Assembly: GCF_001026905.1 (NCBI RefSeq)
Contig: NZ_LAQL01000002.1
Location: forward strand, 124,001 to 188,000
DNA from: Kiloniella spongiae
GTDB lineage: Bacteria > Pseudomonadota > Alphaproteobacteria > Kiloniellales > Kiloniellaceae
Length of the DNA: 64,000 nt
Direction of reading: 5' to 3'
Position 1 is the first letter of the stretch. Each line of letters opens with the position of its first letter. The notes below the pieces were generated by a model. It saw nothing but the letters and a program-made list of their open reading frames with translations, searched no databases and had not been told where the DNA came from. This document shows positions 48,208 through 58,291 of the stretch, one piece after another. Position numbers and translations under genes: made by a program.

Positions 48208-48663
48208 CTACTTCTTTTCTTTGGGTAATTCAGCAATCAAAGCGACCCTGTCATAACCCGCACTGTTAACAAGGCTCATCACCTGCATGACCCGCCCGTA
48301 ATCGATAGCTTTATCGCCACGCACATAAACCCGCGTATCCGGTTTATTCTCTGTAATTGCATTCAGACGAGGAACCAGCTGTTCTTCTGTAACCTTCGTT
48401 TCTTGTAGAAAAAGCTCACCTGTGGCGTTTACAGAAATAACCAGAGGTTCTTCAGAAGCATTCAGCGTTTTGGCTTGCGCTTTTGGCAGATCAACAGGCA
48501 CACCGACAGTCAACAGAGGTGCTGTGACCATAAAGACAATCAGAAGCACAAGCATAACATCCACAAAAGGCGTTACGTTGATATCACTCATCGGTTTGCG
48601 GCTGGAACGTTTCCAGCGGCCGCTGCCTTTGGATGCCCCACCACCAAGTGTCGGTGCTGCCAT
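48208..48663 (-). CDS. tolR: Tol-Pal proton-channel subunit TolR
   Basis: 151 residues, ExbD/TolR family. One membrane helix with the essential aspartate in [21 protein letters not shown], then a periplasmic domain ([43 protein letters not shown]). Works with TolQ to use the proton gradient. Follows tolQ by 1 bp. Confidence 0.97.
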   Translation of the reverse strand: MAAPTLGGGASKGSGRWKRSSRKPMSDINVTPFVDVMLVLLIVFMVTAPLLTVGVPVDLPKAQAKTLNASEEPLVISVNATGELFLQETKVTEEQLVPRLNAITENKPDTRVYVRGDKAIDYGRVMQVMSLVNSAGYDRVALIAELPKEKK

Positions 48664-48664
48664 T

Positions 48665-49435
48665 CTAGTGCTCCTCTAACTGACGAGAGAGAATCGCGCT
48701 GAATTCACCGGCAAAAACTTCAAGTCGCGCACCATAACGACCGATATCACTGGATAGTTTGTTATAGGCAAGCACAGCCGGAATAGCAGCGACAAGACCA
48801 AGAGCTGTTGCAAAAAGAGCTTCTGCAATCCCTGGGGCAACAACCGCAAGACTTGTGTTTTTAGAAGCAGCAATAGAGGTAAAAGCGTTCATAATTCCCC
48901 ATACCGTCCCGAAAAGACCGATGAAAGGGGCGGAAGATCCGACAGAAGCCAAGAACACCATGCCTCTTTCCAGAATATCCATCTCTCGGTTAAGGCTGAT
49001 ATCCATCACTCGATCAATACGTTGTTGCAAACTGACACGGGCATGATCACTACGACTACCATTGCCACGGCTACTGGCACGGCGCCATTCACGCATAGCA
49101 GAAATAAAGATACTGGAAACAGGATCAGAAGGCCGTTTTTCAATGCGGTCATACAGATCATCCAAAGATCCACCAGACCAGAAGGCTTCGTCAAACTGAT
49201 CCGCACGGCGGCGCAAGCTGCGCAATTTCACGATTTTATCAATCATGATTGCCCAAGACCAGATCGAGGCAATAATGAGAATAAAGATAACGATTTTTAC
49301 AATCAGATCGGCTTGAAGAAATAATCCCCATACACTGAGATCGTGGACGGCTGACGCCCCACTCAATGCGACAGAATCAACAACTTCTCCACCAAGACCA
49401 ACTGTCTCGACTGTTTCTACAACTTCATTTGCCAT
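48665..49435 (-). CDS. tolQ: Tol-Pal proton-channel subunit TolQ
   Basis: 256 residues, MotA/TolQ/ExbB family. Three membrane helices (about 41-62, 155-180 region GMVFLASVGSSAPFIGLFGTVWGIMNAF, and 195-220 with GIAEALFATALGLVAAIPAVLAYN). The conserved Thr-rich helices line the proton path with TolR. First of the tolQRA-tolB-pal operon, 58 bp behind ybgC, as in E. coli. Confidence 0.97.
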   Translation of the reverse strand: MANEVVETVETVGLGGEVVDSVALSGASAVHDLSVWGLFLQADLIVKIVIFILIIASIWSWAIMIDKIVKLRSLRRRADQFDEAFWSGGSLDDLYDRIEKRPSDPVSSIFISAMREWRRASSRGNGSRSDHARVSLQQRIDRVMDISLNREMDILERGMVFLASVGSSAPFIGLFGTVWGIMNAFTSIAASKNTSLAVVAPGIAEALFATALGLVAAIPAVLAYNKLSSDIGRYGARLEVFAGEFSAILSRQLEEH

Positions 49436-49493
49436 CCGCTTTGACAGCTCCTTTTAGCACCCTAAACTCATTCCCCAAACTTACGTTCCAGGC

Positions 49494-49940
49494 TTACACC
49501 CCGAACTTACTTAAAGTCTGACTTATTTCTGATGGGATCCTTGCGGGTCCCCCCTTTTCATTCACACAAGCAATACGAATATCGCAGTGAACCAATGGAA
49601 CATCGTCCCGATAAATAATCTGTTCAAACGAAAAGCTTGCACCCTTCATTTGGGTAATTCTGGACTGAACAACCAACAAATCATCAAGATACGCTGGCTG
49701 CGCGAACTTAAGAAAGCAATCTTTTACGGCAAAAAAAAGGCCAAAACGCCTACTTAGATCTGTCTGTTCAAAATCAAGGAGCCTCAAAATCTCGGTCCGC
49801 GCTCGCTCGGCAAACTTCAAGTAATTGGCGTGATAGACAATTTTAGCATTATCAGTGTCTTCATAATAAACACGAACGGGATAGTAATGATTGCCCTTTT
49901 CAAAGACCCCGGTAAGGGGAAGGTCACAAATTTGTTTCAT
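49494..49940 (-). CDS. ybgC: YbgC-type acyl-CoA thioesterase
   Basis: 148 residues, hotdog fold, 4-hydroxybenzoyl-CoA thioesterase family. Catalytic block RVYYEDTDNAKIVYHANYLKFAERARTE (the Asp of EDTDN acts in catalysis). Hydrolyses short-chain acyl-CoA and is linked to phospholipid turnover in the Tol-Pal cluster. GAGGG precedes the ATG. Confidence 0.93.
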   Translation of the reverse strand: MKQICDLPLTGVFEKGNHYYPVRVYYEDTDNAKIVYHANYLKFAERARTEILRLLDFEQTDLSRRFGLFFAVKDCFLKFAQPAYLDDLLVVQSRITQMKGASFSFEQIIYRDDVPLVHCDIRIACVNEKGGPARIPSEISQTLSKFGV

Positions 49941-49952
49941 CTCACCCTCTGA

Positions 49953-51029
49953 TCACCCGGTTTCACTACTACCATCTGACGCTCCAGCACCAGAGAGAAG
50001 ATCCATTTGTGACGACCTTCTTGCTTTAATCTCAACGGGTTCATTCAAACCTAAATATTTATACCCCGTTGAACTGAGCAACCGGCCACGGGGCGTTCGC
50101 TGTAAAAAGCCTTGTTGAATCAAATAAGGCTCAATGACATCTTCGATGACATCCCGTTGTTCGGATAAAGCAGCCGCAAGAGTTTCGGCCCCGACCGGAC
50201 CACCGCCATAATTTTCCGCGATAACACGCAGGTATCGACGGTCCATGGCATCAAGGCCCTTCTCATCAACATCCAGACGGCGCAAGGCGACATCGGCATC
50301 AGCGGCTTCGATCAATTCAACCCCCGCGACAGCAGCAAAATCTCGAACTCGACGTAACAACCGGCCAGATACTCTTGGTGTTCCCCTTGCCCGGCGCGCG
50401 ATTTCATAAGCGCCATCGTCACTCATCGGTGCTTCAAGAATTTTGGCCCCACGAGCCACAATTTGCTGTAGTTCCTCTGGCTCATAAAACTGAAGCCTTA
50501 GCGGAATTCCAAATCTTTCTCGTAAAGGCGTTGAAATCAACCCTGAACGTGTGGTCGCACCGATTAAGGTAAAGGGCGGCAGATCGATCTGTACCGATCT
50601 TGCGGCTGGCCCTTCACCAATAATCAGATCAAGCTTAAAATCTTCCATCGCCGGATAGAGAATCTCTTCGACCACAGGTGAAAGGCGATGAATTTCATCA
50701 ATAAAAAGAACATCGTATGGCTGCAGGTTCGTTAAAATCGCGGCTAAATCACCGGCCTTGGCAATAACAGGGCCCGATGTTGCCCGAAAACCAACGCCGA
50801 GTTCACGGGCGACAACCTGAGCCAGTGTCGTTTTCCCAAGACCTGGAGGTCCAAAGAACAACACATGATCCAGTGCATCACCACGCTGTTTCGTGGCCTC
50901 AATAAAAATATGTAGATTTTCGCGTAACTGGCGCTGTCCTATAAATTCCCCAAGGCTTAAAGGACGTAGCGATTTTTCTGCACCGTCACCTTCGGAAAAC
51001 TCATTGGATACTAATCTATCGTCACTCAC
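49953..51029 (-). CDS. ruvB: Holliday junction helicase motor RuvB
   Basis: 358 residues. AAA+ domain with Walker [21 protein letters not shown], Walker [12 protein letters not shown], sensor [17 protein letters not shown], and a C-terminal winged helix ([21 protein letters not shown]). Starts with GTG at 51029, overlapping the ruvA stop by 4 bases. Confidence 0.98.
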   Translation of the reverse strand: MSDDRLVSNEFSEGDGAEKSLRPLSLGEFIGQRQLRENLHIFIEATKQRGDALDHVLFFGPPGLGKTTLAQVVARELGVGFRATSGPVIAKAGDLAAILTNLQPYDVLFIDEIHRLSPVVEEILYPAMEDFKLDLIIGEGPAARSVQIDLPPFTLIGATTRSGLISTPLRERFGIPLRLQFYEPEELQQIVARGAKILEAPMSDDGAYEIARRARGTPRVSGRLLRRVRDFAAVAGVELIEAADADVALRRLDVDEKGLDAMDRRYLRVIAENYGGGPVGAETLAAALSEQRDVIEDVIEPYLIQQGFLQRTPRGRLLSSTGYKYLGLNEPVEIKARRSSQMDLLSGAGASDGSSETG

Positions 51030-51652
51030 CGCATTAACTCCGCAAGACCGCCACGAATAAGTTCTTCAAGCGGCGTATCAGCCCCTTGCTCACTAGATAT
51101 TTTGGCAACGGCACTATAGGCTTCAGATCGTCGATATCCTAGATTAACCAGCGCAGAAATAGCATCTTCTGAGATTGCCATCGGCGTTGTCGCAGGTTTT
51201 CCCGCAGCCGCAGAGCTATCAACAATCTCACCTGATGTCCCCAGCGAAAGCTTGGCAATCTTGTCTTTGAGCTCATTCATAATACGGATAGCCAGCTTGG
51301 GTCCGACACCATTCGCCCGGGTCAACGTGGTTTTATCCTGAGCAGCAATGGCAACTGAAAGTTCATCAGGCGATATGGCCGACAGGATCGCAAGGCCAAC
51401 TTTTGCACCGACCCCCTGAACTGTTCCAAGCAAGAGATACCATTCTTTTTCAGCCGCCGTTGCAAAGCCAAACAGGTGAATATGATCTTCTCTGACATGA
51501 GTTTCGATCAACAGGCTCGTTACTTCACCTTCGCCGGGAAGAACAGAGAGCGTGCGGCTGGAACAAAAAACAATATATCCAACGCCACCGACATCGAGCA
51601 TAACCCAGTCATCCCCAGTGGAATCAACCTTTCCGGTCAGCTTTCCGATCAT
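51026..51652 (-). CDS. ruvA: Holliday junction-binding protein RuvA
   Basis: 208 residues. OB-fold domain I ([28 protein letters not shown]), HhH domain II ([14 protein letters not shown] and [18 protein letters not shown]), flexible linker (about 145-160), domain III ([22 protein letters not shown]) that contacts RuvB. Overlaps both ruvC (4 bases) and ruvB. Confidence 0.97.
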   Translation of the reverse strand: MIGKLTGKVDSTGDDWVMLDVGGVGYIVFCSSRTLSVLPGEGEVTSLLIETHVREDHIHLFGFATAAEKEWYLLLGTVQGVGAKVGLAILSAISPDELSVAIAAQDKTTLTRANGVGPKLAIRIMNELKDKIAKLSLGTSGEIVDSSAAAGKPATTPMAISEDAISALVNLGYRRSEAYSAVAKISSEQGADTPLEELIRGGLAELMR

Positions 51653-52236
51653 CTAAATTTCTTCCCCCACGCTTTGCCTGTCTTCTTCACTGTTCTTGGA
51701 TCTTCTATGCCTGCTTTTTTCAAAGCAGCACTGATTGGATCTTCTGTTCCTTCTGCCCATTTTCTGCCTGTTGTAACATTATGAGCATGACAGATTGCAA
51801 TAGCCAAGGCATCCGCTGCATCTGAAGAGGTAATTTTACACCCCGGTAACAGGCGTTCAACCATCATCTGAACCTGATCTTTCGTTGCGTGACCAGTCCC
51901 AACCACTGATTTTTTAACAATCATCGGCAGGTATTCACCAACGGGCAGGCCAACCAATGCCGGGGTAATAAGAGCAATGCCACGCGCCATCCCAAGCTTG
52001 AGCGTTGAACTTGGGTTTTTATTAGCCAGCGTTATTTCGACAGCCGCTTCGTCGGGTTGATAATCAGCAAGAACAGTTTGAATACCGTCGTGGATTTCCA
52101 CAAGACGTTTGGGTAATTCGTTCGTCGAAAGCGTTTTCACAACACCGTTAGCGATATGGTGCAGCCGACTGCCTTCTGATTCGATGATTCCCCACCCGGT
52201 AAAACGAAGGCCGGGATCGATTCCAATGATCCGCAT
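51649..52236 (-). CDS. ruvC: Holliday junction resolvase RuvC
   Basis: 195 residues, RNase H-like endonuclease. Catalytic D7 (MRIIGIDPGLRFTGWG), a Glu in DEAAVEITLANKNP, and the C-terminal DAADALAIAICHAH carrying the last two acidic residues. Resolves four-way junctions made by RuvAB. First of ruvC-ruvA-ruvB, 28 bp behind yebC. Confidence 0.98.
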   Translation of the reverse strand: MRIIGIDPGLRFTGWGIIESEGSRLHHIANGVVKTLSTNELPKRLVEIHDGIQTVLADYQPDEAAVEITLANKNPSSTLKLGMARGIALITPALVGLPVGEYLPMIVKKSVVGTGHATKDQVQMMVERLLPGCKITSSDAADALAIAICHAHNVTTGRKWAEGTEDPISAALKKAGIEDPRTVKKTGKAWGKKFR

Positions 52237-52264
52237 TATTCCAGGACCCGGCCTCCTTTAGAAC

Positions 52265-53017
52265 TTAACCAGCCGTAAGCTTGGCCATAATTTCATCGTC
52301 GATTTCAAAATTCGCACTCACGTTCTGAACATCGTCGTTATCATCAAGCGTATCGATCAACTTCAACATTGTTGAGGCCTGATCTTCATTCAAGCTGATG
52401 GTATTTTGTGGTTTCCACTGCAAACCAAGTTCTGTTGGCGGACCAAATTTTTCAATCAAAGCATCACGAACATCCGCAAAATCACCGGGATCACAAATAA
52501 TTTCGTGATCATCATCCGTGCTCTCGACGTTATCTGCGCCCGCTTCAACTGCGGCCTCGAACATCGTATCAGCATCAGCAACTGAGGCCGGATAGGTCAA
52601 TGACCCAACACGGTCAAACATGAAAGAAACGCTTCCTGTTTCCCCCAAATTGCCACCAAGCTTGGAAAAGGCTGTTCGAACTTCCGATGCTGTTCTGTTA
52701 CGGTTATCCGTTGATGCATCAACAATCACAGCTACGCCAGCCGGACCATAACCTTCGTAACGAACATCTTCGTAATTCGCGACATCTTCCCCACCAGCAA
52801 CACGTTTAACAGCGCGATCAATATTGTCTTTCGGCATGTTTGCAGCACGTGCAGCCATAATAGCATTACGTAAGGTCGAGTTTTGTTCTGGATCCGGTAG
52901 TCCAGAACGGGCTGCAACCATAATTTCGCGTGTGTGGCGTGCAAAGATTTTCGCACGTTTTTTATCCTGAGCACCTTTACGGTGCATAATGTTCTTAAAT
53001 TGTGAATGGCCTGCCAT
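52265..53017 (-). CDS. YebC/PmpR-family protein
   Basis: 250 residues. N-terminal [26 protein letters not shown] is diagnostic. The YebC-I group aids translation of proline-rich stretches, and members are also reported as DNA-binding regulators. Three-domain fold with an acidic middle ([25 protein letters not shown]). Sits upstream of ruvC in the widespread yebC-ruvC order; the gap to the divergent small gene at 53268 is 250 bp with nothing recognised. Confidence 0.93.
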   Translation of the reverse strand: MAGHSQFKNIMHRKGAQDKKRAKIFARHTREIMVAARSGLPDPEQNSTLRNAIMAARAANMPKDNIDRAVKRVAGGEDVANYEDVRYEGYGPAGVAVIVDASTDNRNRTASEVRTAFSKLGGNLGETGSVSFMFDRVGSLTYPASVADADTMFEAAVEAGADNVESTDDDHEIICDPGDFADVRDALIEKFGPPTELGLQWKPQNTISLNEDQASTMLKLIDTLDDNDDVQNVSANFEIDDEIMAKLTAG

Positions 53018-53267
53018 GAGCAGAATTCCTAGCTCTCGTATTATTAAACAGTATTTTTAATTGCCTTCTAGCAGGATTTCGCGGGCAGAAGAAGCCCTAA
53101 TAGAATTGTTTTCTTTTTTCAATCACACTCACACCAAATGATCAGCCGATTTTATCATCTTGAAATTTGGAAAATTTTGCCAAAATCATTAACTAAAGTT
53201 TAAGTTAAAATGCCTAGAATAGACTATCGTCAACAGAAGAACGTGATATCTGGATCGGGTACACATC

Positions 53268-53561
53268 ATGGCAGAGAAGTTTCATATCCTCGATTTCCCC
53301 GAGGACAATCAACTTGACGCAAAAGAGTTTTCAAAGCTTGCAGAACAAGCTGCTGATCTGACAGAGGACTACGCGTTCTATTCAAATCTGGACGCCTTGA
53401 GTACACTTATCGAAACAGCGAAACCTTCATCGAATCAAGGATTAGAAGCCACGTCACAGGCAACGTCTATCGCCAAAGATACGCTTCAACAAACCAGCAT
53501 GATGATTGACGAGGTTGGCCGCTTTAAAACTTTATCAGAAAAAATCGCTAAACACTCTTAA
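53268..53561 (+). CDS. Small alpha-helical protein of unknown function
   Basis: 97 residues, ATG with GGATCGGG upstream. No signal peptide or membrane segment. It is rich in Ala, Thr, Gln and Lys and predicted helical: FSKLAEQAADLTEDYAFYSNLDALSTLIETA, then QATSIAKDTLQQTSMMIDEVGRF. The heptad-like pattern of the second half resembles a coiled-coil or methyl-accepting-type helix, but no family was recognised. It converges with the ymdB-like gene 11 bp away and is divergent from yebC. Confidence 0.6.
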   Translation: MAEKFHILDFPEDNQLDAKEFSKLAEQAADLTEDYAFYSNLDALSTLIETAKPSSNQGLEATSQATSIAKDTLQQTSMMIDEVGRFKTLSEKIAKHS

Positions 53562-53572
53562 CGCAAAAAACG

Positions 53573-54394
53573 TTAATCAATCTGTGGAATAGTCTGGGAT
53601 AATCGCCCACCGACACGAACAGGCTCTACCCGAGTAGCCAAGCCTGTGGCATCATCGGTCTCTATGTACAACGCGCACAAAGTCGCCTCGCCAACCGCTG
53701 GGCTCATTCGTTCTGTCGGCAGCTTTTTTGTGAAGCGGGCCACGGGCACTTCTTTTTTCATGCCAATAACCGAATCATAATCTCCGGTCATACCGACATC
53801 GCTCTGATAGGCTGTTCCATTCGGTAATACTGTATGATCAGCGGTTGGTACGTGAGTATGAGTACCAACAACAAGGCTAACCTTGCCATCCAGGAAATGT
53901 CCCATAGCCATTTTCTCGCTGGTCGCTTCCCCGTGAAAATCAACCACGACAGCAGAAAGCCCTTGCTGCCCCATTTTATAACGATCCAGTATTTTGAAGA
54001 TCGCGGCAAAAGGATCATCCAGCGGATCCATAAAGACCCGCCCCATGGCATTCATCACCATGATCTTGCGTCCACCCTGCACTTCATAGAGTGCAGCCCC
54101 ACGACCTGGTGCACCTTCCGGATAATTCAAAGGACGCAACAGACGATTTTCGTTGTTGATATAAACCATGCAATCCCGCTGATCCCAACTGTGATTACCG
54201 CCAGAGACAACATCCGCACCATTATCAAAAAACTGCTTACAGATTTTTTCTGTGATTCCAAAACCCGATGCCGCATTCTCGCCATTAACAATCACGAAAT
54301 CCAGCTTCAAGTCCCGGCGAAGCCCTGGCAGGTGCGCAGCAATTGCATCTCGACCGGAACGCCCGACAACATCACCACAGAATAATAATCTCAT
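53573..54394 (-). CDS. ymdB: YmdB-family 2',3'-cyclic-nucleotide phosphodiesterase
   Basis: 273 residues of the TIGR00282/YmdB calcineurin-like metallophosphoesterase group. Metal ligands seen in LLFCGDVVGRSGRDAI, VNGENAASGFGI, VSGGNHSWDQRD (His), VVDFHGEATSEKMAMG and VGTHTHVPTADH. In Bacillus YmdB cleaves 2',3'-cNMP and influences biofilm and RNA turnover. A 173-bp spacer to the upstream cyclo-ligase gene shows nothing recognisable. Confidence 0.93.
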   Translation of the reverse strand: MRLLFCGDVVGRSGRDAIAAHLPGLRRDLKLDFVIVNGENAASGFGITEKICKQFFDNGADVVSGGNHSWDQRDCMVYINNENRLLRPLNYPEGAPGRGAALYEVQGGRKIMVMNAMGRVFMDPLDDPFAAIFKILDRYKMGQQGLSAVVVDFHGEATSEKMAMGHFLDGKVSLVVGTHTHVPTADHTVLPNGTAYQSDVGMTGDYDSVIGMKKEVPVARFTKKLPTERMSPAVGEATLCALYIETDDATGLATRVEPVRVGGRLSQTIPQID

Positions 54395-54567
54395 AACAGT
54401 CTCTTCATAAATGGGGCCACTATGGAAAAGCAGCCTTCTTTCAATACATCGTCCTACTACCCTGTGCAGAGCAGATTGGCAAAGAGTTTACCCGGACGAG
54501 ACCCATTCTCGATAACATCACGGCTTAAAAACCAGATTTAAAACAAAGGGATTAATGAGAGCTTGAA

Positions 54568-55158
54568 TCAAGAGAGATCAATGACTTCCTGTTCAGTTAC
54601 AATATAATCCAACGGCTGATCATAAGGCCCACGAATAACAGCTGGCATTTCCTGTCCTGCATAGGCAATACCAATCGCTATGACCGATTTTTTAACCCGT
54701 AGTTTATCCAGTGTCCGATCATAAAAACCCCCGCCATAGCCGAGGCGGTAGCCTGCGCGATCAAAAGCAAGGAGCGGAACAAAAAGAACATCAGGTTCCA
54801 GTTCTTCCTTGTCACCCCCCGGCTCTTTGGTGCCAAAACCGGCATCATCAAGGGTATCATCCGGTGCCCAGCTTCGAAAGATCAATGGTTTTCCAGTCCC
54901 GAGCATAACAGGCAGTACAGGCTTGAAACCTTTAAGATGTAACGTTTGTAACAAAGGCATCGGGTCAAGTTCATCACCCAAGGGCCAATAGGCAGAAACA
55001 ACAACCTGACCAGGCAAAGGAACCGTTTCAAACAAACGTTTACAGAGTTGCTCAGCAGCGTCAGGATTGTGTTTATAGGCTTCGGCACGATTCTTCTTGG
55101 CTTCTTTACGAAGCAATTTCTTGCGCTGGTCTATCTCATCAATATTCGATGTATTCAT
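54568..55158 (-). CDS. 5-formyltetrahydrofolate cyclo-ligase
   Basis: 196 residues from the ATG at 55158 (GGAGGGG just upstream); an ATG six codons earlier is less well placed. Family blocks: RKEAKKNRAEAY basic start, VVSAYWPLGDELDPMPLL, and the signature LFVPLLAFDRAGYRLGYGGGFYDRTL with the glycine-rich ATP-binding loop. Converts 5-formyl-THF to 5,10-methenyl-THF with ATP. Lies directly downstream of 6S RNA, as in the E. coli ssrS-ygfA pair. Confidence 0.95.
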   Translation of the reverse strand: MNTSNIDEIDQRKKLLRKEAKKNRAEAYKHNPDAAEQLCKRLFETVPLPGQVVVSAYWPLGDELDPMPLLQTLHLKGFKPVLPVMLGTGKPLIFRSWAPDDTLDDAGFGTKEPGGDKEELEPDVLFVPLLAFDRAGYRLGYGGGFYDRTLDKLRVKKSVIAIGIAYAGQEMPAVIRGPYDQPLDYIVTEQEVIDLS

Positions 55159-55222
55159 TATCCCCTCCAAATCCATATCTATTCACCCCGATTAGGGCTC
55201 AATAAACCAGAGAGGAAAACGT

Positions 55223-55374
55223 GGTGCCGCGGTAACCGTCGGCTCAAAGTCCTCTTGCGGCCTGCATAAGCAGGTGGGCGCCATATGCCGAGACCACGAT
55301 CCCGACAGGGACAGCTCCCTAAAGAAGATTATTGGCCCCAGGGATTTTACCAGCCTAACGCGCCCCGCAGCACC
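55223..55374 (-). ncRNA. ssrS: 6S RNA
   Basis: Between zapA and the cyclo-ligase gene, the classical ssrS position. On the minus strand the RNA begins GGTGCTGCGGGG and ends CCGCGGCACC, so its termini pair into a long closing stem. The interior shows CCCTGGGGCCAATAATC and a central internal loop, and a small hairpin CCTGC-TTAT-GCAGG. 6S RNA mimics an open promoter and binds sigma-70 RNA polymerase. Exact ends are estimated from the closing stem. Confidence 0.85.
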
Positions 55375-55385
55375 AGTGAGATCTT

Positions 55386-55727
55386 TTACTGATTTTCCAA
55401 TCGGGCGGCAATAGATTCCAAGCGATCCGCACAACTTTCCAGCGCGCTTGCGACTTTCTCTGCTTCAACTTCGTCAGCAGCGATATCTTTTTTGCCGTTT
55501 CCGGATTTACCATCATCGATTTGGATATAGGCTTCGTGCAACTCATCCGCAAGAAGTAAACTTGCCATAAGCATTAAATGAGCTTCACTTACCTGTCCCA
55601 TTGACCCTTTAAGCTCATCAATCTTTTGATTGATATACTTGCCCAAACCTAAAAGGTGATCTTCCTGTCCATCCTGACAACCAACTGAATAGCGGCGTCC
55701 GTTCACATTCAGAGTTACTTGCGCCAT
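55386..55727 (-). CDS. zapA: Cell-division protein ZapA
   Basis: 113 residues. ZapA domain: VTLNVNGRRYSVGCQDGQEDHLLGLGKYINQKI, then a coiled coil (about 65-112) AHLMLMASLLLADELHEAYIQ with an acidic linker. Stabilises FtsZ filaments. Ends 11 bp from 6S RNA's 5' end, so zapA and ssrS may be co-transcribed and processed. Follows the DUF4164-like gene by 4 bp. Confidence 0.93.
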   Translation of the reverse strand: MAQVTLNVNGRRYSVGCQDGQEDHLLGLGKYINQKIDELKGSMGQVSEAHLMLMASLLLADELHEAYIQIDDGKSGNGKKDIAADEVEAEKVASALESCADRLESIAARLENQ

Positions 55728-55731
55728 ACTC

Positions 55732-55956
55732 TTAGTTCTCCAGTGAGGCTGAAAGCTGCCCGATCACTTTATCCAAGCGATCACCAACTTCCTGTTTCGT
55801 ATTTTGAAGCTCGGCATTCTCTTTCAAACTCTGATCGAGATTTTTTTGCAACTCTTGAAGCGCTCCATCGGATTCGTTTGATGTTGCTTCAATGTTTTTC
55901 TCAATTGTATCCACTGCAAGGGCAAGACGCTCCACAGCTTTCAGTAATCTCGTCAT
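55732..55956 (-). CDS. Small coiled-coil protein, DUF4164-like
   Basis: 74 residues, almost wholly coiled coil (KAVERLALAVDTIEKNIEATS, ALQELQKNLDQSLKENAELQNTKQEVGDRLDKVIGQL). Such DUF4164-like proteins are typically encoded just before zapA in Alphaproteobacteria and presumably work with it, perhaps as a ZapB analogue. It is the first gene of this minus-strand operon. Confidence 0.8.
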   Translation of the reverse strand: MTRLLKAVERLALAVDTIEKNIEATSNESDGALQELQKNLDQSLKENAELQNTKQEVGDRLDKVIGQLSASLEN

Positions 55957-56192
55957 ATCAAGAAACAGCCATTTGCTGAAATTTTATCCCCAGATCAGTA
56001 ACCCAGTTCAATTACAGGGTAATATAGATATTCACCAGAATAAGATGTCCATCTTACATAGGTCAACCGCCTGTCTTACAAGTCTTTTCATTGTGTCCTT
56101 TATAGGATCATTTTTCCAAACATGACAGGCATTCCTCAGATCACTGTTGACCTTGGCGGTGCAAAGGGGCATTTTGCCGCCGTTAATGGCCC

Positions 56193-56216
56193 CCTGTCTT
56201 AAGTATTACAGACAGG
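56193..56216 (+). promoter_or_regulatory. Hairpin in the tkt leader
   Basis: CCTGTCT-N10-AGACAGG, a perfect 7-bp stem about 30 bp upstream of the tkt start. It is preceded at 56154-56180 by a second, bulged GGCGG...CCGCC hairpin. No T tract follows, so it is a leader structure rather than a terminator. The 290-bp spacer 55957-56246 otherwise shows only divergent promoter space. Confidence 0.4.
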
Positions 56217-56246
56217 ATAATCTGAACCCAACTGGGGACCTTGAAT

Positions 56247-58262
56247 ATGACTGCACTGCGCCTTCCCGTATCTGCTGCGGACGCCGCGCCAGGTAGCAAC
56301 CACACTGATATGGCAAATGCCATTCGTGCTCTTTCCATGGATGCCGTTCAACGCGCGAACTCTGGACATCCAGGAATGCCAATGGGCATGGCTGATGTAG
56401 CTACCGTACTTTACAGCCGTTTTCTTAAATTTGATCCATTACGCCCTGACTGGGCAGACCGCGACCGTTTTGTTTTGTCTGCTGGTCATGGATCAATGCT
56501 GATCTATTCCTTGCTTCATCTCACTGGTTATCCAGACATGACAATGGATCAGATCAAAAACTTCCGTCAGTTGGACAGCATCACAGCTGGTCACCCTGAA
56601 TTTGGTCACGCACCCGGCATTGAAACAACCACAGGCCCTCTTGGTCAGGGTATTGCAACGGCAGTCGGCATGGCCTTGGGCGAGCGTATGATGAATGCCC
56701 GTTATGGCGATGAAATTGTTGATCACTACACCTATGCAATTGCCGGTGATGGTTGCCTGATGGAAGGCATCAGCCACGAAGCAATTTCAATGGCCGGTCA
56801 CCTGAAGCTCAACAAGCTGATTGTTCTTTTTGATGACAACGGCATCACCATTGATGGCTCAACGGATCTATCTGTTTCTGATAACCAGATCAAACGCTTT
56901 GAAGCGTGTGGTTGGGATGCCGTCGCAATTGATGGTCATGATCCCGAAGCAATCGCTGCGGCAATCGAAGCTGCGCGCAACAGTAACAAGCCGTCTTTGA
57001 TTGCCTGCAAAACAGTCATCGGCTTTGGTGCTCCGACAAAAGCGGGAACATCTAAAACTCACGGCGCGCCCCTCGGCGACGATGAGATTGCGGGCACCAG
57101 AGAGAAAATTGGCTGGCCGCACGCCCCGTTCGAAATTCCTGAGAACATTCTCAAAGCTTGGAGATCCGCGGGTGAACGTGGTGCAGAATTCTCTACTGCA
57201 TGGGATGCTGAACTCGCAAAAATTCCAGCGGACAAGCGTAAGCTTTTCGAAGATCAAATGGCAGGTAAGTTACCCGACGGTTGGAAAGAAACCTTCCGAG
57301 CTTACAAAACCAAAGTCAGCGAAGAAGCACCAAAACTGGCAACGCGTCAGTCTTCTCAAAATGCACTTGAAGAACTTACAGCACTAATCCCGCAAATGAT
57401 TGGCGGTTCTGCTGATCTCACAGGTTCGAACAACACCAAATCCGGTATTCAGGGGCCTGTCAGTGCAGACAACTACGGCGGCAGCTACATTTATTACGGT
57501 GTGCGTGAACACGGTATGGCAGCAGCTATGAATGGCCTAGCTCTTCACGGCGGTTTTATTCCTTACGGTGGAACGTTCCTGGTCTTCACAGACTATTGCC
57601 GGCCCTCTATTCGCCTTTCAGCCCTAATGAAACAACGCGTTATATACGTTATGACGCACGATTCTATCGGCCTGGGCGAAGATGGACCAACACACCAACC
57701 TGTAGAACACGTCGCCTCTCTTCGTGCTATTCCGAACCTCAATGTCTTCCGCCCGGCTGATGCCATTGAAGCTGCTGAGTGCTGGGAACTGGCGCTTGAA
57801 AGCGAAGAGACACCGTCTGTAATCGCTTTAACTCGTCAAGGCCTTCCTGCACAGCGTAAGGATATATCTGTTAACTATTCCAGTTACGGTGCTTATATCC
57901 TTAATCCTTCAGTATTGGATCGTCAGGTCACATTGTTAGCAACCGGATCAGAAGTAGAGATAGCAATTGCTGGTCAGAAACTTCTTGAAGAAATGGGCAT
58001 TGGTACAGCGGTTGTTTCCATGCCATGCTGGGAACTGTTCAAACAACAGCCACAGCATTACCGTGATGAAGTCCTCTCCCCCGGCACACTAACAGTTGCC
58101 GTTGAAGCTGCACTTCCATTTGGATGGCACGAGTGGATTGGATCACAGGGTGCATTTGTCGGGATGACCGATTTCGGCGCTTCAGCCCCAATTGATCAAC
58201 TCTACAAGAAATTTAAAATTACACCCGAAGCAATCGTAGACGCAGTTAAAGCGCGTCTATAA
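56247..58262 (+). CDS. tkt: Transketolase
   Basis: 671 residues from the ATG at 56247 (GGGGA at 9 nt); a TTG two codons upstream is unlikely. Thiamine-diphosphate motif [32 protein letters not shown]; phosphate-binding [19 protein letters not shown]-like start, [29 protein letters not shown]. Links pentose phosphates to glycolysis, first of tkt-fba-gap on one strand. The pyrimidine domain and C-terminal domain are full length. Confidence 0.97.
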   Translation: MTALRLPVSAADAAPGSNHTDMANAIRALSMDAVQRANSGHPGMPMGMADVATVLYSRFLKFDPLRPDWADRDRFVLSAGHGSMLIYSLLHLTGYPDMTMDQIKNFRQLDSITAGHPEFGHAPGIETTTGPLGQGIATAVGMALGERMMNARYGDEIVDHYTYAIAGDGCLMEGISHEAISMAGHLKLNKLIVLFDDNGITIDGSTDLSVSDNQIKRFEACGWDAVAIDGHDPEAIAAAIEAARNSNKPSLIACKTVIGFGAPTKAGTSKTHGAPLGDDEIAGTREKIGWPHAPFEIPENILKAWRSAGERGAEFSTAWDAELAKIPADKRKLFEDQMAGKLPDGWKETFRAYKTKVSEEAPKLATRQSSQNALEELTALIPQMIGGSADLTGSNNTKSGIQGPVSADNYGGSYIYYGVREHGMAAAMNGLALHGGFIPYGGTFLVFTDYCRPSIRLSALMKQRVIYVMTHDSIGLGEDGPTHQPVEHVASLRAIPNLNVFRPADAIEAAECWELALESEETPSVIALTRQGLPAQRKDISVNYSSYGAYILNPSVLDRQVTLLATGSEVEIAIAGQKLLEEMGIGTAVVSMPCWELFKQQPQHYRDEVLSPGTLTVAVEAALPFGWHEWIGSQGAFVGMTDFGASAPIDQLYKKFKITPEAIVDAVKARL

Positions 58263-58291
58263 AACTTGGGATCTGTTAAAGGATTTTAAAT

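Noticed and set aside
47529-48269. Several plus-strand frames rich in Gly/Ser or Val/Gln opposite tolA
   Set aside because: They are the complement of the Pro-Glu repeat in tolA; repeats create long open frames on the other strand.
55192-55434. 80-codon minus-strand frame across the 6S RNA
   Set aside because: It overlaps zapA's end and the structured RNA and has no protein-like features.
56122-56202. 26-codon frame upstream of tkt
   Set aside because: No ribosome binding site and no recognised product; kept only as part of the leader observation, not as a gene.
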